Of a stretch of 64,000 nt of DNA, positions 26,464 to 34,472 are shown one piece after another. The notes below the pieces were generated by a model. That model saw nothing but the letters and a program-made list of their open reading frames with translations. It searched no databases and was not told the origin of the DNA. Source of the stretch: Methylobacterium sp. Leaf123 (GTDB lineage: Bacteria > Pseudomonadota > Alphaproteobacteria > Rhizobiales > Beijerinckiaceae); NCBI RefSeq assembly GCF_001423405.1, contig NZ_LMNS01000005.1:23354-87353 (forward strand), given 5' to 3'. The position numbers were made by a program, and so were the translations under genes. How positions within the stretch are numbered: position 1 is the first letter of the stretch; each line of letters begins with the position of its first letter.

Positions 26464-26709
26464 ATGCGACAGGATCCGAAGACGCTCGGTCGTCGCCAGT
26501 TCTTTCGGGCGCTCGGCGGCAGCACGGTGGCCGCCGCAGCCGCCGTCGCTTCGCCGATGGGGGCGACCGAGGCCCAGGCCTACGATCCCGGCAACGACGA
26601 GACCAAGGCCCGTTACCGGGAGAGCGACCACGTGAAGGCGTTCTACCGGACCAACGGCTACGAGACGCTGAAGAAGAACACTGATCCGGCTTCCACCGGT
26701 CCGAAGTGA
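26464..26709 (+). CDS. Small Tat-targeted protein of the formate dehydrogenase region
   Basis: An 81-residue protein with a twin-arginine signal (GRRQFFRALGG, R10-R11) and a hydrophobic Ala-rich h-region ending near AQA. A short mature part has YRESDHVKAFYRTNGYETL. It matches the small 'formate dehydrogenase region Tat target' family. GGAGGAG lies upstream; the adjacent GTG 26461 is less likely the start. Only 7 bp separate it from the alpha-subunit gene. It may ride with or stabilise the exported enzyme. Confidence 0.85.
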   Translation: MRQDPKTLGRRQFFRALGGSTVAAAAAVASPMGATEAQAYDPGNDETKARYRESDHVKAFYRTNGYETLKKNTDPASTGPK

Positions 26710-26716
26710 GGCTGCC

Positions 26717-29659
26717 ATGCTGATCAAGCGCAAGAGCGGCGACGCTGCTCGCACCAAGCACCAGGCCGTCGCCGCCGGCCTCGCCGCGGGCGTGCTCGAC
26801 CGCCGTGCCTTCCTCCGCAAGTCCGGGCTGACCGCCGGCGCGCTCGCCGCCGCCGGCACGATTCAGCTCGGCTCGGTGCGCAAGGCGCAGGCCGCCGGCT
26901 CCTCCGCCGTCGGACCGGACACGGTCATCAAGAAGAACGTCTGCACCCACTGCTCGGTGGGCTGCACGGTGACGGCCGAAGTCGTGAATGGCGTCTGGGT
27001 CGGCCAGGAGCCGTCCTATGCCAGCCCGATCAACCGCGGCACGCACTGCGCCAAGGGCGCGGCGATCCGCGAGCTCGTCTCGTCCGACCGCCGCCTCAAG
27101 TACCCGATGAAGCTCGAAGGCGGGCAGTGGAAGCGGATCTCGTGGGATCAGGCCTACGAGGAGATCGGCGACAAGCTGGTCCAAATCCGCGAGAAGAACG
27201 GCGCCGACTCGGTCTATTGGCTCGGCTCGGCCAAGTTCACCAACGAGGCCTCCTACCTGATGCGCAAGTTCGCGGCTCTCTGGGGCACGAACTCGATCGA
27301 CCATCAGGCGCGCATCTGCCACTCGACCACGGTGGCAGGCGTGGCCAACACCTGGGGCTACGGCGCCCAGACGAATTCCTATAACGACATCCGCAACGCC
27401 AAGACGATGATCATCCTCGGCGGCAACCCTGCCGAGGCGCACCCGGTCTCCCTGCAGCACGTCCTGTCGGGCAAGGAGATCAACCGCGCGAACATGATCG
27501 TCATCGATCCGCGCTTCACCCGCACCGCGGCGCACGCCACCGAATACGTGCGCATCCGCTCCGGCACCGACATTCCGGTGGTCTGGGGCATCCTCTGGCA
27601 CATCTTCCAGAATGGCTGGGAGGACAAGGAGTTCATCGCCCAGCGCGTCTACGCCATGGACGACGTGCGCAAGGAAGTCGCCAAGTGGACGCCCGACGAG
27701 GTCGAGCGCGTCTCCGGCGTGCCGGGCGAGCAGCTCAAGCGCGTGGCGGAGAAATTCGCCAAGGAGAAGCCGGCGACCCTGATCTGGTGCATGGGCGCGA
27801 CCCAGCACACGGTCGGCACCGCCAACGTGCGCGCGCTGTGCATCCTGTGTCTGGCCACCGGCAATGTCGGCAAGCCGGGCACCGGCGCCAACATCTTCCG
27901 CGGCCACACCAATGTGCAGGGCGCGACCGATCTCGGCCTCGATGTGACGTCGCTGCCGCTCTATTACGGCCTCGTCGAGGGCGGCTGGCGCCATTGGGCC
28001 CGCGTCTGGGAGGTGGAGTACGAGTGGCTGCAATCGCGCTTCGATGAGGTTCCGGCGAAGGGCGGCCGCAAGGCGCGCACCCGCAAGGAAAACATGGAAT
28101 CGCCCGGCATCACCTCGACCCGGTGGTTCGATGCCGTGAACCTGCCGGCCGAGCAGATCGACCAGCGCAGCCCGATCAAGGCGTTCATGGTGTTCGGCCA
28201 CGGCGGCAACACCGTGACCCGCATGCCCGAAGCCATCGACGGCATGAACAAGCTCGAGCTGCTGGTCGTCGCCGACCCGCATCCGACCACCTTCGCGGCG
28301 CTCGATGCCCGGCAGGACAACACCTACCTCCTGCCGATCTGCACCTCGCTGGAGATGGACGGCTCGCGCACGGCCTCGAACCGCTCGATCCAGTGGGGCG
28401 AGCAGATCGTGAAGCCGGCCTTCGAGTCGAAGAGCGACTACGAAGTCCTCTACCGCCTCGCACAGAAGCTCGGCTTCGCCGACAAGCTCTGCAAGAACAT
28501 CAAGGTCACCAACGGCGCGCCCGAGGCGGAAGACATCCTGCGGGAGATCAACCGCGGCGGCTGGTCCACGGGCTATTGCGGCCAGTCACCCGAGCGGCTG
28601 AAGGCGCATATGCGCAACCAGCACAAGTTCGACCTCGTGACGCTGCGCGCCCCGAAGGACGACCCCGAGGTCGGCGGCGACTATTACGGCCTGCCCTGGC
28701 CGTGCTGGGGCAAGCCGGGGCTGCGCCATCCCGGCTCGGCGATCCTCTACAACACGAGCCTCCACGTGAAGGACGGCGGCGGCGGCTTCCGCGCGCGGTT
28801 CGGCACCGAGCGCAACGGCCAAACCCTGCTGGCCGAGAACTCCTTCTCGAAGGGCTCGGATCTGACCGACGGCTACCCCGAATTCACCTACGGGGTGTTC
28901 AAAAAGCTCGGCTGGGACAAGGACCTGACGCCGGACGAACTCGCCACGATCCTCAAGATCGGCGGTGAGAAGCCCGACACCGTGAGCTGGGCGACCGACC
29001 TCTCGGGCGGCATCCAGCGCGTCTGCCTCGACCATGGCGTCTCGCCCTTCGGCAACGGCAAGGCCCGGGCCAATGCCTGGAACCTGCCCGACCCGGTGCC
29101 GGTGCACCGCGAGCCGGTCTACTCGCCCCGTCCCGAACTCGTGGCGAAGTACCCGACCCGGCCCGACGAGCGGCAATTGCGCATGCCGAATATCGGCTTC
29201 TCGGTGCAGAAGTCGGTGGTCGATCGCGGCGTCGCCAAGGACTTCCCGATCATCCTCACCTCCGGTCGCCTCGTGGAATACGAGGGCGGCGGCGAGGAGA
29301 CCCGTTCGAACCCGTGGCTCGCCGAATTGCAGCAGGACATGTTCGTCGAGATCAACACCGGCGATGCCGCCGCGCGCGGCATCAAGGACGGTCAGTGGGT
29401 CTGGGTGAGCGGCCCTGAGAACGGCGCCAAGACCAAGGTTAAGGCGCTGGTGACCGACCGCGTCGGCAAGGGCGTGGCGTTCATGCCCTTCCACTTCTCC
29501 GGTTGGTACCAGGGCAAGGACATGCGCGACTACTACCCGCAGGGCACCGACCCGGTGGTGCTCGGCGAGAGCGTGAACACTGTGACGACCTACGGCTTCG
29601 ATCCTGTGACGGGCATGCAGGAAACGAAGTGCACCCTGTGCCAGATCGCAGCGGCGTAA
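26717..29659 (+). CDS. fdh3A: Periplasmic formate dehydrogenase, catalytic alpha subunit (FDH3 type)
   Basis: A 980-residue molybdenum/tungsten bis-MGD oxidoreductase. A Tat signal with DRRAFLRKSG (R29-R30) sends it to the periplasm. The 4Fe-4S ligands are C76, C79, C83 and C111. The metal ligand is C201 followed by H202 in ARICHSTTV, where the E. coli FDH-N enzyme has selenocysteine; the codon is TGC. The C-terminal cofactor-binding domain spans about 840-975. It oxidises formate to CO2 and passes electrons to the Fe-S subunit encoded next. The symbol follows M. extorquens FDH3 usage and rests on resemblance. Confidence 0.93.
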   Translation: MLIKRKSGDAARTKHQAVAAGLAAGVLDRRAFLRKSGLTAGALAAAGTIQLGSVRKAQAAGSSAVGPDTVIKKNVCTHCSVGCTVTAEVVNGVWVGQEPSYASPINRGTHCAKGAAIRELVSSDRRLKYPMKLEGGQWKRISWDQAYEEIGDKLVQIREKNGADSVYWLGSAKFTNEASYLMRKFAALWGTNSIDHQARICHSTTVAGVANTWGYGAQTNSYNDIRNAKTMIILGGNPAEAHPVSLQHVLSGKEINRANMIVIDPRFTRTAAHATEYVRIRSGTDIPVVWGILWHIFQNGWEDKEFIAQRVYAMDDVRKEVAKWTPDEVERVSGVPGEQLKRVAEKFAKEKPATLIWCMGATQHTVGTANVRALCILCLATGNVGKPGTGANIFRGHTNVQGATDLGLDVTSLPLYYGLVEGGWRHWARVWEVEYEWLQSRFDEVPAKGGRKARTRKENMESPGITSTRWFDAVNLPAEQIDQRSPIKAFMVFGHGGNTVTRMPEAIDGMNKLELLVVADPHPTTFAALDARQDNTYLLPICTSLEMDGSRTASNRSIQWGEQIVKPAFESKSDYEVLYRLAQKLGFADKLCKNIKVTNGAPEAEDILREINRGGWSTGYCGQSPERLKAHMRNQHKFDLVTLRAPKDDPEVGGDYYGLPWPCWGKPGLRHPGSAILYNTSLHVKDGGGGFRARFGTERNGQTLLAENSFSKGSDLTDGYPEFTYGVFKKLGWDKDLTPDELATILKIGGEKPDTVSWATDLSGGIQRVCLDHGVSPFGNGKARANAWNLPDPVPVHREPVYSPRPELVAKYPTRPDERQLRMPNIGFSVQKSVVDRGVAKDFPIILTSGRLVEYEGGGEETRSNPWLAELQQDMFVEINTGDAAARGIKDGQWVWVSGPENGAKTKVKALVTDRVGKGVAFMPFHFSGWYQGKDMRDYYPQGTDPVVLGESVNTVTTYGFDPVTGMQETKCTLCQIAAA

Positions 29660-29676
29660 GAGGAGCACCCCGAACC

Positions 29677-30273
29677 ATGGCCCGGATGAAGTTCCTCTGC
29701 GACGCGGATCGCTGCATTGAGTGCAACGCCTGCGTCACGGCCTGCAAGAACGAGCACGAGGTGCCCTGGGGCATCAATCGCCGCCGCGTCGTCACCCTCA
29801 ACGACGGCAAGCCCGGCGAGCGCTCGGTCTCGATGGCCTGCATGCACTGCACCGACGCGCCCTGCGCGGCGGTGTGCCCGGTGAACTGCTTCTACACCAC
29901 GGCCGATGCCGTGGTGCTACACTCCAAGGACATCTGCATCGGCTGCGGCTACTGCTTCTACGCCTGCCCGTTCGGCGCGCCGCAATACCCGCGGGTCGGG
30001 AACTTCGGTTCGCGCGGCAAGATGGACAAGTGCACCTACTGCTCGGGCGGCCCCGAGGCCGATTTCTCGACCGCCGAGTACGAGAAGTATGGCTCGAACC
30101 GCCTGGCGGAAGGCAAGCTGCCGCTCTGCGCCGAGATGTGCTCGACCAAGGCGCTGCTCGCGGGCGACGGCGAGATGATCGCCGAGATCTACAAGCTGCG
30201 GGTGATCAAGCGCGGCTACGGCTCCGGCGCCTGGGGCTGGAAGACGGCCTACCGCGAGACCGTCGCGATCTGA
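29677..30273 (+). CDS. fdh3B: Formate dehydrogenase iron-sulfur (beta) subunit
   Basis: A 198-residue ferredoxin-like subunit with four cysteine groups: C13-C16-C19-C23, C55-C58-C63-C67, C87-C90-C93-C97, and C119-C122 with C151-C155. This fits four 4Fe-4S clusters forming the wire from the alpha subunit to the cytochrome b. It has no signal peptide and is expected to be exported with the alpha subunit. AGAGGAG precedes ATG 29677. A cloverleaf-like repeat separates it from the gamma subunit gene. Confidence 0.93.
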   Translation: MARMKFLCDADRCIECNACVTACKNEHEVPWGINRRRVVTLNDGKPGERSVSMACMHCTDAPCAAVCPVNCFYTTADAVVLHSKDICIGCGYCFYACPFGAPQYPRVGNFGSRGKMDKCTYCSGGPEADFSTAEYEKYGSNRLAEGKLPLCAEMCSTKALLAGDGEMIAEIYKLRVIKRGYGSGAWGWKTAYRETVAI

Positions 30274-30327
30274 CGCCCGGTTCGAGGGCGAGGCAAGACG
30301 CCTTCGAACCGTGTTGCCGCCCTCGGA

Positions 30328-30437
30328 CCTCATCCTGAGGTGCTGAGCATCCGCTCAGCCTCGAAGGAGGGCTCCCGGGATCGCAATGGTTTCCGGAGCC
30401 CTCCTTCGAGACCGCTTCGCGGCATCTCGGGATGAGG
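30328..30437. repeat. Palindromic cloverleaf-like intergenic repeat, copy 1
   Basis: Outer arms CCTCATCCTGAGGTG and CATCTCGGGATGAGG pair with two mismatches. Inside are a 7-bp hairpin GCTGAGC/GCTCAGC (30342-30359), a long perfect 16-bp stem (30360-30375 with 30395-30410) and a small CCGC/GCGG hairpin. The element shares arms and layout with 43304-43408. It sits within the FDH operon between the beta and gamma genes, where its RNA form could affect relative expression. Confidence 0.75.
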
Positions 30438-30532
30438 GCGGTGGGTGGGACGCTGCCGGTCGGCAGCAATGGGACGGGAACGGCGGGGCTCGGCTCGGCA
30501 CGTCTCCACAAGGACTTCGGAAAGGAACGCCG

Positions 30533-31570
30533 ATGCGGCGGGCAACGACCTTCCTCAGCACCCTCCTCCTGGCGGTGATGCTTCTCGCGGTGCCCGGCGC
30601 GTTCGGCCCGGCGCAGGCGCAGAACCCGATCCAGGCCGATGGCCAGAACCCGATGGGCGCCCGACCCACCGCGGATTCGGTCAACGAGGAATTCCTGTTC
30701 AAGCAGGAGTCCAAGATCCGCGGCCGGGTCTCGATCCCCGACGGCAAGGCGGCCAACCTGATCCAGCCGCAGGGCCGCGAGTATCAGAACTTCCGCGAGC
30801 GCTGGCTGCCGTGGATCGGCGCGCTGACCATCCTCGGCATGCTCGCCGCCCTCGGCGCGTTCTTCCTGTTCCGCGGCCGGATCATGATGGAGCACAGCCA
30901 GGAATCCGGAAAGAAGATCCTGCGCTTCAACGCCTTTGAGCGCTTCACCCACTGGATGACGGCGGTGTGCTTCATCATCCTGTCGCTGTCGGGCCTGAAC
31001 TACATTTTCGGCAAGCGGCTGCTGATGCCGCTGATCGGCCCGGAGGCCTTCGGCGCGATCGCGCAATGGGCCAAATATAGCCACGTCTACCTCGCATGGC
31101 CGTTCATGCTCGGCGTGGCCTTCATGTTCGTCCTCTGGATCAAGGACAACATCCCGAACAAGGTCGATTGGGCCTGGATCAAGGCCGGCGGCGGCTTCAT
31201 CGGCAAGGGCCATCCCCATGCCGCCCGCTTCAATGCCGGCCAGAAGGGCGTGTTCTGGATGGTCGCCGGCTTCGGCGCCGCCATGGCCGCCACCGGCCTG
31301 ATGATGCTGTTCCCGTTCGCGCTCACCGACATCAACGGGATGCAGGTGATGCAGGTGATCCACTCGGTGATCGGCATCGTCTTCATCGCCGGCATCCTCG
31401 CCCACATCTACATCGGCACGCTCGGGATGGAGGGCGCCTACGACGCCATGGGCAGCGGCAAGGTCGATCTCGCCTGGGCGCGCGCCCACCACGACCTCTG
31501 GGTCGAGAAGGAACAGGCGCGCACCGCCAGCGGCCCGCAGCTCAAGGGCCATCCCGCACCTGCGGAGTGA
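30533..31570 (+). CDS. fdh3C: Formate dehydrogenase cytochrome b (gamma) subunit
   Basis: A 345-residue membrane protein. A cleavable-looking signal (first 30 residues, ending AQA) is followed by a periplasmic segment. Then come a first transmembrane helix (about 95-117) and four more of the FdnI/FdoI type, with haem-ligand candidates in FERFTHWMTA, KYSHVYLAW and MQVIHSVIG. It anchors the enzyme and reduces quinone. The N-terminal exported extension before the cytochrome core is longer than in E. coli FdnI. AAAGGAA precedes ATG 30533. Confidence 0.9.
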   Translation: MRRATTFLSTLLLAVMLLAVPGAFGPAQAQNPIQADGQNPMGARPTADSVNEEFLFKQESKIRGRVSIPDGKAANLIQPQGREYQNFRERWLPWIGALTILGMLAALGAFFLFRGRIMMEHSQESGKKILRFNAFERFTHWMTAVCFIILSLSGLNYIFGKRLLMPLIGPEAFGAIAQWAKYSHVYLAWPFMLGVAFMFVLWIKDNIPNKVDWAWIKAGGGFIGKGHPHAARFNAGQKGVFWMVAGFGAAMAATGLMMLFPFALTDINGMQVMQVIHSVIGIVFIAGILAHIYIGTLGMEGAYDAMGSGKVDLAWARAHHDLWVEKEQARTASGPQLKGHPAPAE

Positions 31571-31664
31571 TGAGAGGGGAGACCGGCGGCGCGGGCCGGT
31601 CTCCGTCCAAGGGCAAGACCACCTGCGCTGACCGAGGCTTCAGGCCTCAACGGAAGACACGACC

Positions 31665-31904
31665 ATGAAAGCCTTCCTCGCCGCCGTGATCGCCGCCATC
31701 GCCCTCGGGGTGCTGGCGATGTTCGCACTCACGAGCAATCAGAAGTTCGCCTATCAGGCCTTCGCCACCTCCGGGGCGCGGGTGTCGGAGCCCGGCACCA
31801 ACCTCGTCGGTCCCCGCTGGAACGGCGATCCGAAGCCCGACGAGTACAACGGCGAGCCCCACGGCAAGGCCGAGGGTGAAGCGTCGCACCCGAAGCGCTC
31901 CTGA
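31665..31904 (+). CDS. Small membrane-anchored protein of the FDH operon
   Basis: A 79-residue protein: one N-terminal hydrophobic helix (about 4-24), then a short hydrophilic domain (NQKFAYQAFATSGARVSEPG) ending in a charged tail. GGAAG precedes ATG 31665. It could be an assembly factor or an accessory subunit of the membrane-bound dehydrogenase. No characterised family recognised. Confidence 0.65.
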   Translation: MKAFLAAVIAAIALGVLAMFALTSNQKFAYQAFATSGARVSEPGTNLVGPRWNGDPKPDEYNGEPHGKAEGEASHPKRS

Positions 31905-31961
31905 GCGGCCCCAAGAAACACGATCAAGAAACACGATAACGAAGACGAGGGAGTGAGCCCG

Positions 31962-32579
31962 ATGAAGCCTTCGCCGATCATCCGGCACCTCGCCGGCGGC
32001 CTTGCGGCCTGTGCGCTTCTCGCCGGCACCGCCCTAGCTCAGGATACGAGCCCGAGCGCGCCGGCCGCGCTGCAGACATCCGGTAAGCCGGCCAATCTCT
32101 GCCAGGAACTGGTGGCGTTCGTGAAGCAGCCGGAGCCGGCCAACAAGGCCGCGGTGACGCCGCCGCAGCAGGCCACCGCCGTCTCGAACCCGTCCGGCAA
32201 GACCGAGGGCGGCAAGCCGGCGGATGGCGGCGAGCCCCAGAAGACGTCGGGCCTCAGCGGTGCCGTCAGCGAGACCGGCAACGGACCCGCGCCCGGCGCC
32301 GCGACCAACACGCCCAAGCCCGACGCCGCAACCGGCAACCCGGCGGACAACCCGAACGCCAAGGCGAATGCCTTGGCCAAGAACCCGCCGCCTCCGGGCC
32401 CGTCCGCTCCGGCGCCGAAGCCCGACCCGGCGACCATCGAGAAAATCGAGGCGGCGGCCGGCGCCAACGACCTCGCCGCCTGCCGCGACGCAGCCCGCTC
32501 CATGCGGCTGGCCGGCGTCGTCATGCCGCCGCCCCTGCTCGCGCTCGCGGCGCTCGATCTGAAGTTCTTCCAGCAATGA
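31962..32579 (+). CDS. Exported Pro/Ala-rich protein at the end of the FDH operon
   Basis: A 205-residue protein with a Sec signal (about 1-24, ending ALA). A first conserved-looking patch contains one Cys (SGKPANLCQELVAFVKQ). A long low-complexity Pro/Ala/Asn/Lys linker (about 55-145) leads to a C-terminal helical segment with a second Cys (NDLAACRDAARSMRLAGVVM). The two cysteines could pair. GAGGGAG precedes ATG 31962. No function assigned; it is the last gene before a terminator. Confidence 0.6.
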   Translation: MKPSPIIRHLAGGLAACALLAGTALAQDTSPSAPAALQTSGKPANLCQELVAFVKQPEPANKAAVTPPQQATAVSNPSGKTEGGKPADGGEPQKTSGLSGAVSETGNGPAPGAATNTPKPDAATGNPADNPNAKANALAKNPPPPGPSAPAPKPDPATIEKIEAAAGANDLAACRDAARSMRLAGVVMPPPLLALAALDLKFFQQ

Positions 32580-32580
32580 G

Positions 32581-32608
32581 AAAAGCGGCGGAGCCTTCGG
32601 GCTCCGCC
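32581..32608 (-). terminator. Intrinsic terminator between the FDH operon and the YgjV-like gene
   Basis: GGCGGAGCC (32587-32595), loop TTCG, GGCTCCGCC (32600-32608). The plus strand has AAAAGC just before it, so the minus-strand transcript ends in stem-GCTTTT, a classical intrinsic terminator for the 32614 gene. It may also help stop plus-strand transcripts. Confidence 0.75.
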
Positions 32609-32613
32609 CCGCG

Positions 32614-33207
32614 TCAAGCGGCGCCCTGGAGCTGTGCCGCCGGGTTGGCGACGGGCACCGGCTTCTCCGCACCGCCGCGCACCAGTGCGATCACCAGCGC
32701 CGCGAGCGTGAGCAGATCGCAGGTCAGGCCGAAGACCGAGCCGACCAGGGTGTTGTGGAGCGCCCAGCACGAGGACGCGCCGAGGAAGAAGCGGCGCATG
32801 GCCTGTGCATTCCCCTGAAGGCGTGCCGTCGTCGCCAGCAGCGATCCGAGCCCGGCGCAGGCCGAAGGCCATCCGTTCCAGGTCGCGAGCGTGAGGCCGA
32901 GGGCGACGAGGCTGCTCGCCAGGAACAACGGTGCGACCCAGGCCGCGCGGGAATCGGGCCCGATCCAGCGCGCCGCCACCACGCTCTGCATCACCGAGAC
33001 GAGGCACATCGCCATGCCCGTCTGCGCGCCGAGCCGCAGGAAATGCAGCGCGAAGCAGGCAGAGCAAGCCGCCGATGTGAAGAGAATCAAACTTCGCCGC
33101 GGCATCATTCCGCCGGCAAAGCCGAGGCAGAGCCCCAGGCTTCCAAACAGGTCGAGGTGTTCACGCGCGGCATTCCACGCGAGGGGAGCGAGATCTGCGG
33201 GGGACAT
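32614..33207 (-). CDS. YgjV-like integral inner-membrane protein
   Basis: A 197-residue protein with six hydrophobic segments. The middle and C-terminal parts (LFTSAACSACFALHFLRLGA; LQGNAQAMRRFFLGASSCWA then HNTLVGSVFG) follow the pattern of the YgjV (Imp-YgjV) family. Function unknown. It is transcribed away from the TetR/RND operon, and the 318-bp region between them contains that operon's operator. Confidence 0.7.
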   Translation of the reverse strand: MSPADLAPLAWNAAREHLDLFGSLGLCLGFAGGMMPRRSLILFTSAACSACFALHFLRLGAQTGMAMCLVSVMQSVVAARWIGPDSRAAWVAPLFLASSLVALGLTLATWNGWPSACAGLGSLLATTARLQGNAQAMRRFFLGASSCWALHNTLVGSVFGLTCDLLTLAALVIALVRGGAEKPVPVANPAAQLQGAA

Positions 33208-33525
33208 GATGAGGGTCTCGAACGACGCGTTCGTTCTTCGTGTTGACGGACGTTCTATTGAAGCTTGGTCTTCGCTCTTCCTTCGCGGCCGTTTCGGTTC
33301 GCCGCGAAAGCAGTGCCGACCGCGTGCCGAGCCGCTGCGGTCTTGTCCGTTGCGCTATTCCTGCGTGGTAACTGGTTCGTTAACGTGACGATAACGGTTC
33401 CTCAGCGTGGCGCCGGCGCCTCACCTGGGAAGCGAAGGACACTTGCCCACCCCATGAGAATGAACGTTCATTGACACGAGAATGAACGTTCACTATCAAA
33501 CTCCGAGCAGCGTAGGAGTTGGGCC
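33208..33525. other. Regulatory intergenic region
   Basis: About 318 bp between divergent genes. The right end holds the TetR operator/promoter (33461-33499). The rest, including the AT-richer 33340-33400 stretch, shows no gene I can support. Confidence 0.6.
33461..33499 (+). promoter_or_regulatory. TetR-type double operator overlapping a sigma-70-like promoter
   Basis: Two identical palindromes TGAACGTTCA lie at 33461-33470 and 33483-33492, each preceded by GAGAA, 22 bp apart centre to centre. A consensus -35 TTGACA (33471-33476) and a -10-like TATCAA (33494-33499) are separated by 17 bp, and the second palindrome fills this spacer. A repressor bound there would block polymerase directly. 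The TetR gene is the second gene downstream, so autoregulation of the whole efflux operon is likely. Confidence 0.8.
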
Positions 33526-33840
33526 ATGGGCATGGTTGTCGGTGATCGGGCGTCTTTCCCTCACGCCGTCGGGCTCGCTGCCGAGCGCACCACCGCGCAG
33601 GAGGGTTTGAGCCCCGCGCGGTTGTTCAAGGCGGTCTGCACACCGGGGAACCTGCTCGTCTGCGCCGTCGTGGCCTTCGGCTGGTTCGCGCTGCTCGGCT
33701 GGACCGGCGCCGGTCCGGATGGCTGGCAGGCCCGTCTCTGCGCCGATCTCGACCTTCAGCCGCGCTCCTGCGCCGCCGTGCAGCTCCTCGGCGAGCCCGG
33801 CCGCACCGCCGCCAGGGACACCGTAGGAACCACCTCATGA
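33526..33840 (+). CDS. Small membrane protein leading the TetR/RND operon
   Basis: A 104-residue protein with one clear transmembrane helix (about 40-60, LLVCAVVAFGWFALLGWTG) and hydrophilic ends; two C-terminal cysteines (ARLCADLDLQPRSCAAV). TAGGAG lies seven bases before ATG 33526. It overlaps the TetR gene by ATGA and is the first gene after the operator, so it is co-regulated with the pump. No family recognised. Confidence 0.6.
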   Translation: MGMVVGDRASFPHAVGLAAERTTAQEGLSPARLFKAVCTPGNLLVCAVVAFGWFALLGWTGAGPDGWQARLCADLDLQPRSCAAVQLLGEPGRTAARDTVGTTS

Positions 33841-34472
33841 GTGCAGCGGCCGGCGCCGTCATCGACGCCCGCAGCGGACAGGCGGCCCGGCGCGAGCATA
33901 TCCTCGACGCGGCCGAGGCCTGCTTTGTCCGCAACGGGTTCCACCGCACCACGATGCAGGATCTCGCCCGCGAGGCTTCGATGAGCCCGGGCAACATCTA
34001 CCGCTACTTCGAATCCAAGGAGGCGGTCGTCCTTGGGCTGGCCGAGCGCGACCGCGAGCGCGGCGCCGTCCTCGTCGAGGCGATGGAGCGGGCCGGCGAC
34101 AAGCGCGCCGTGCTGATGGGCGTGCTCGCCCGCTTCTTCCTCGACATCACCCGCGAGGCGGCGATCCTGCGCCTCGACATCTGGGCGGAGGCGAGCCGCA
34201 ATCCGGCCATCGGGACGATGGTGGAGCGCGGCGACGAAGACGGGCGCACCTGGCTCATCGAGATGTTCGACGCGATCAAGACCTCGCCGGACTGCGATTC
34301 CACCGCCCTGTTCGATGCCATCGCCCCGCTGATGAAGGGCATCATCGTCAGCCGTGCCCTGAGCGCCGATTACGATGCCGGCCCGGCCGTGGCGCAGCTT
34401 CAGGCCGTGATCGATGCCGGCCTGTCCGGTCCGTTCCCCCTCCCCCGCCTCGACCAGGAGACCGGCCGATGA
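33837..34472 (+). CDS. TetR/AcrR-family repressor
   Basis: A 211-residue regulator. The N-terminal TetR helix-turn-helix spans about 15-65 (ILDAAEACFVRNGFHRTTMQ; SMSPGNIYRYFESKEAVV). The C-terminal half is a helical ligand-binding domain of the AcrR C type. It overlaps both neighbours (ATGA each side) and very probably binds the TGAACGTTCA palindromes upstream of the operon. The inducer is unknown. Confidence 0.92.
   Translation: MSAAAGAVIDARSGQAARREHILDAAEACFVRNGFHRTTMQDLAREASMSPGNIYRYFESKEAVVLGLAERDRERGAVLVEAMERAGDKRAVLMGVLARFFLDITREAAILRLDIWAEASRNPAIGTMVERGDEDGRTWLIEMFDAIKTSPDCDSTALFDAIAPLMKGIIVSRALSADYDAGPAVAQLQAVIDAGLSGPFPLPRLDQETGR

Noticed and set aside
26315..28282. A long open frame antisense to fdh3A (over 650 codons)
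   Set aside because: It is a by-product of high GC3 codon use; the protein is Arg/Gly/Asp/Val repetitive with no domain, and the sense strand has full FDH motifs.
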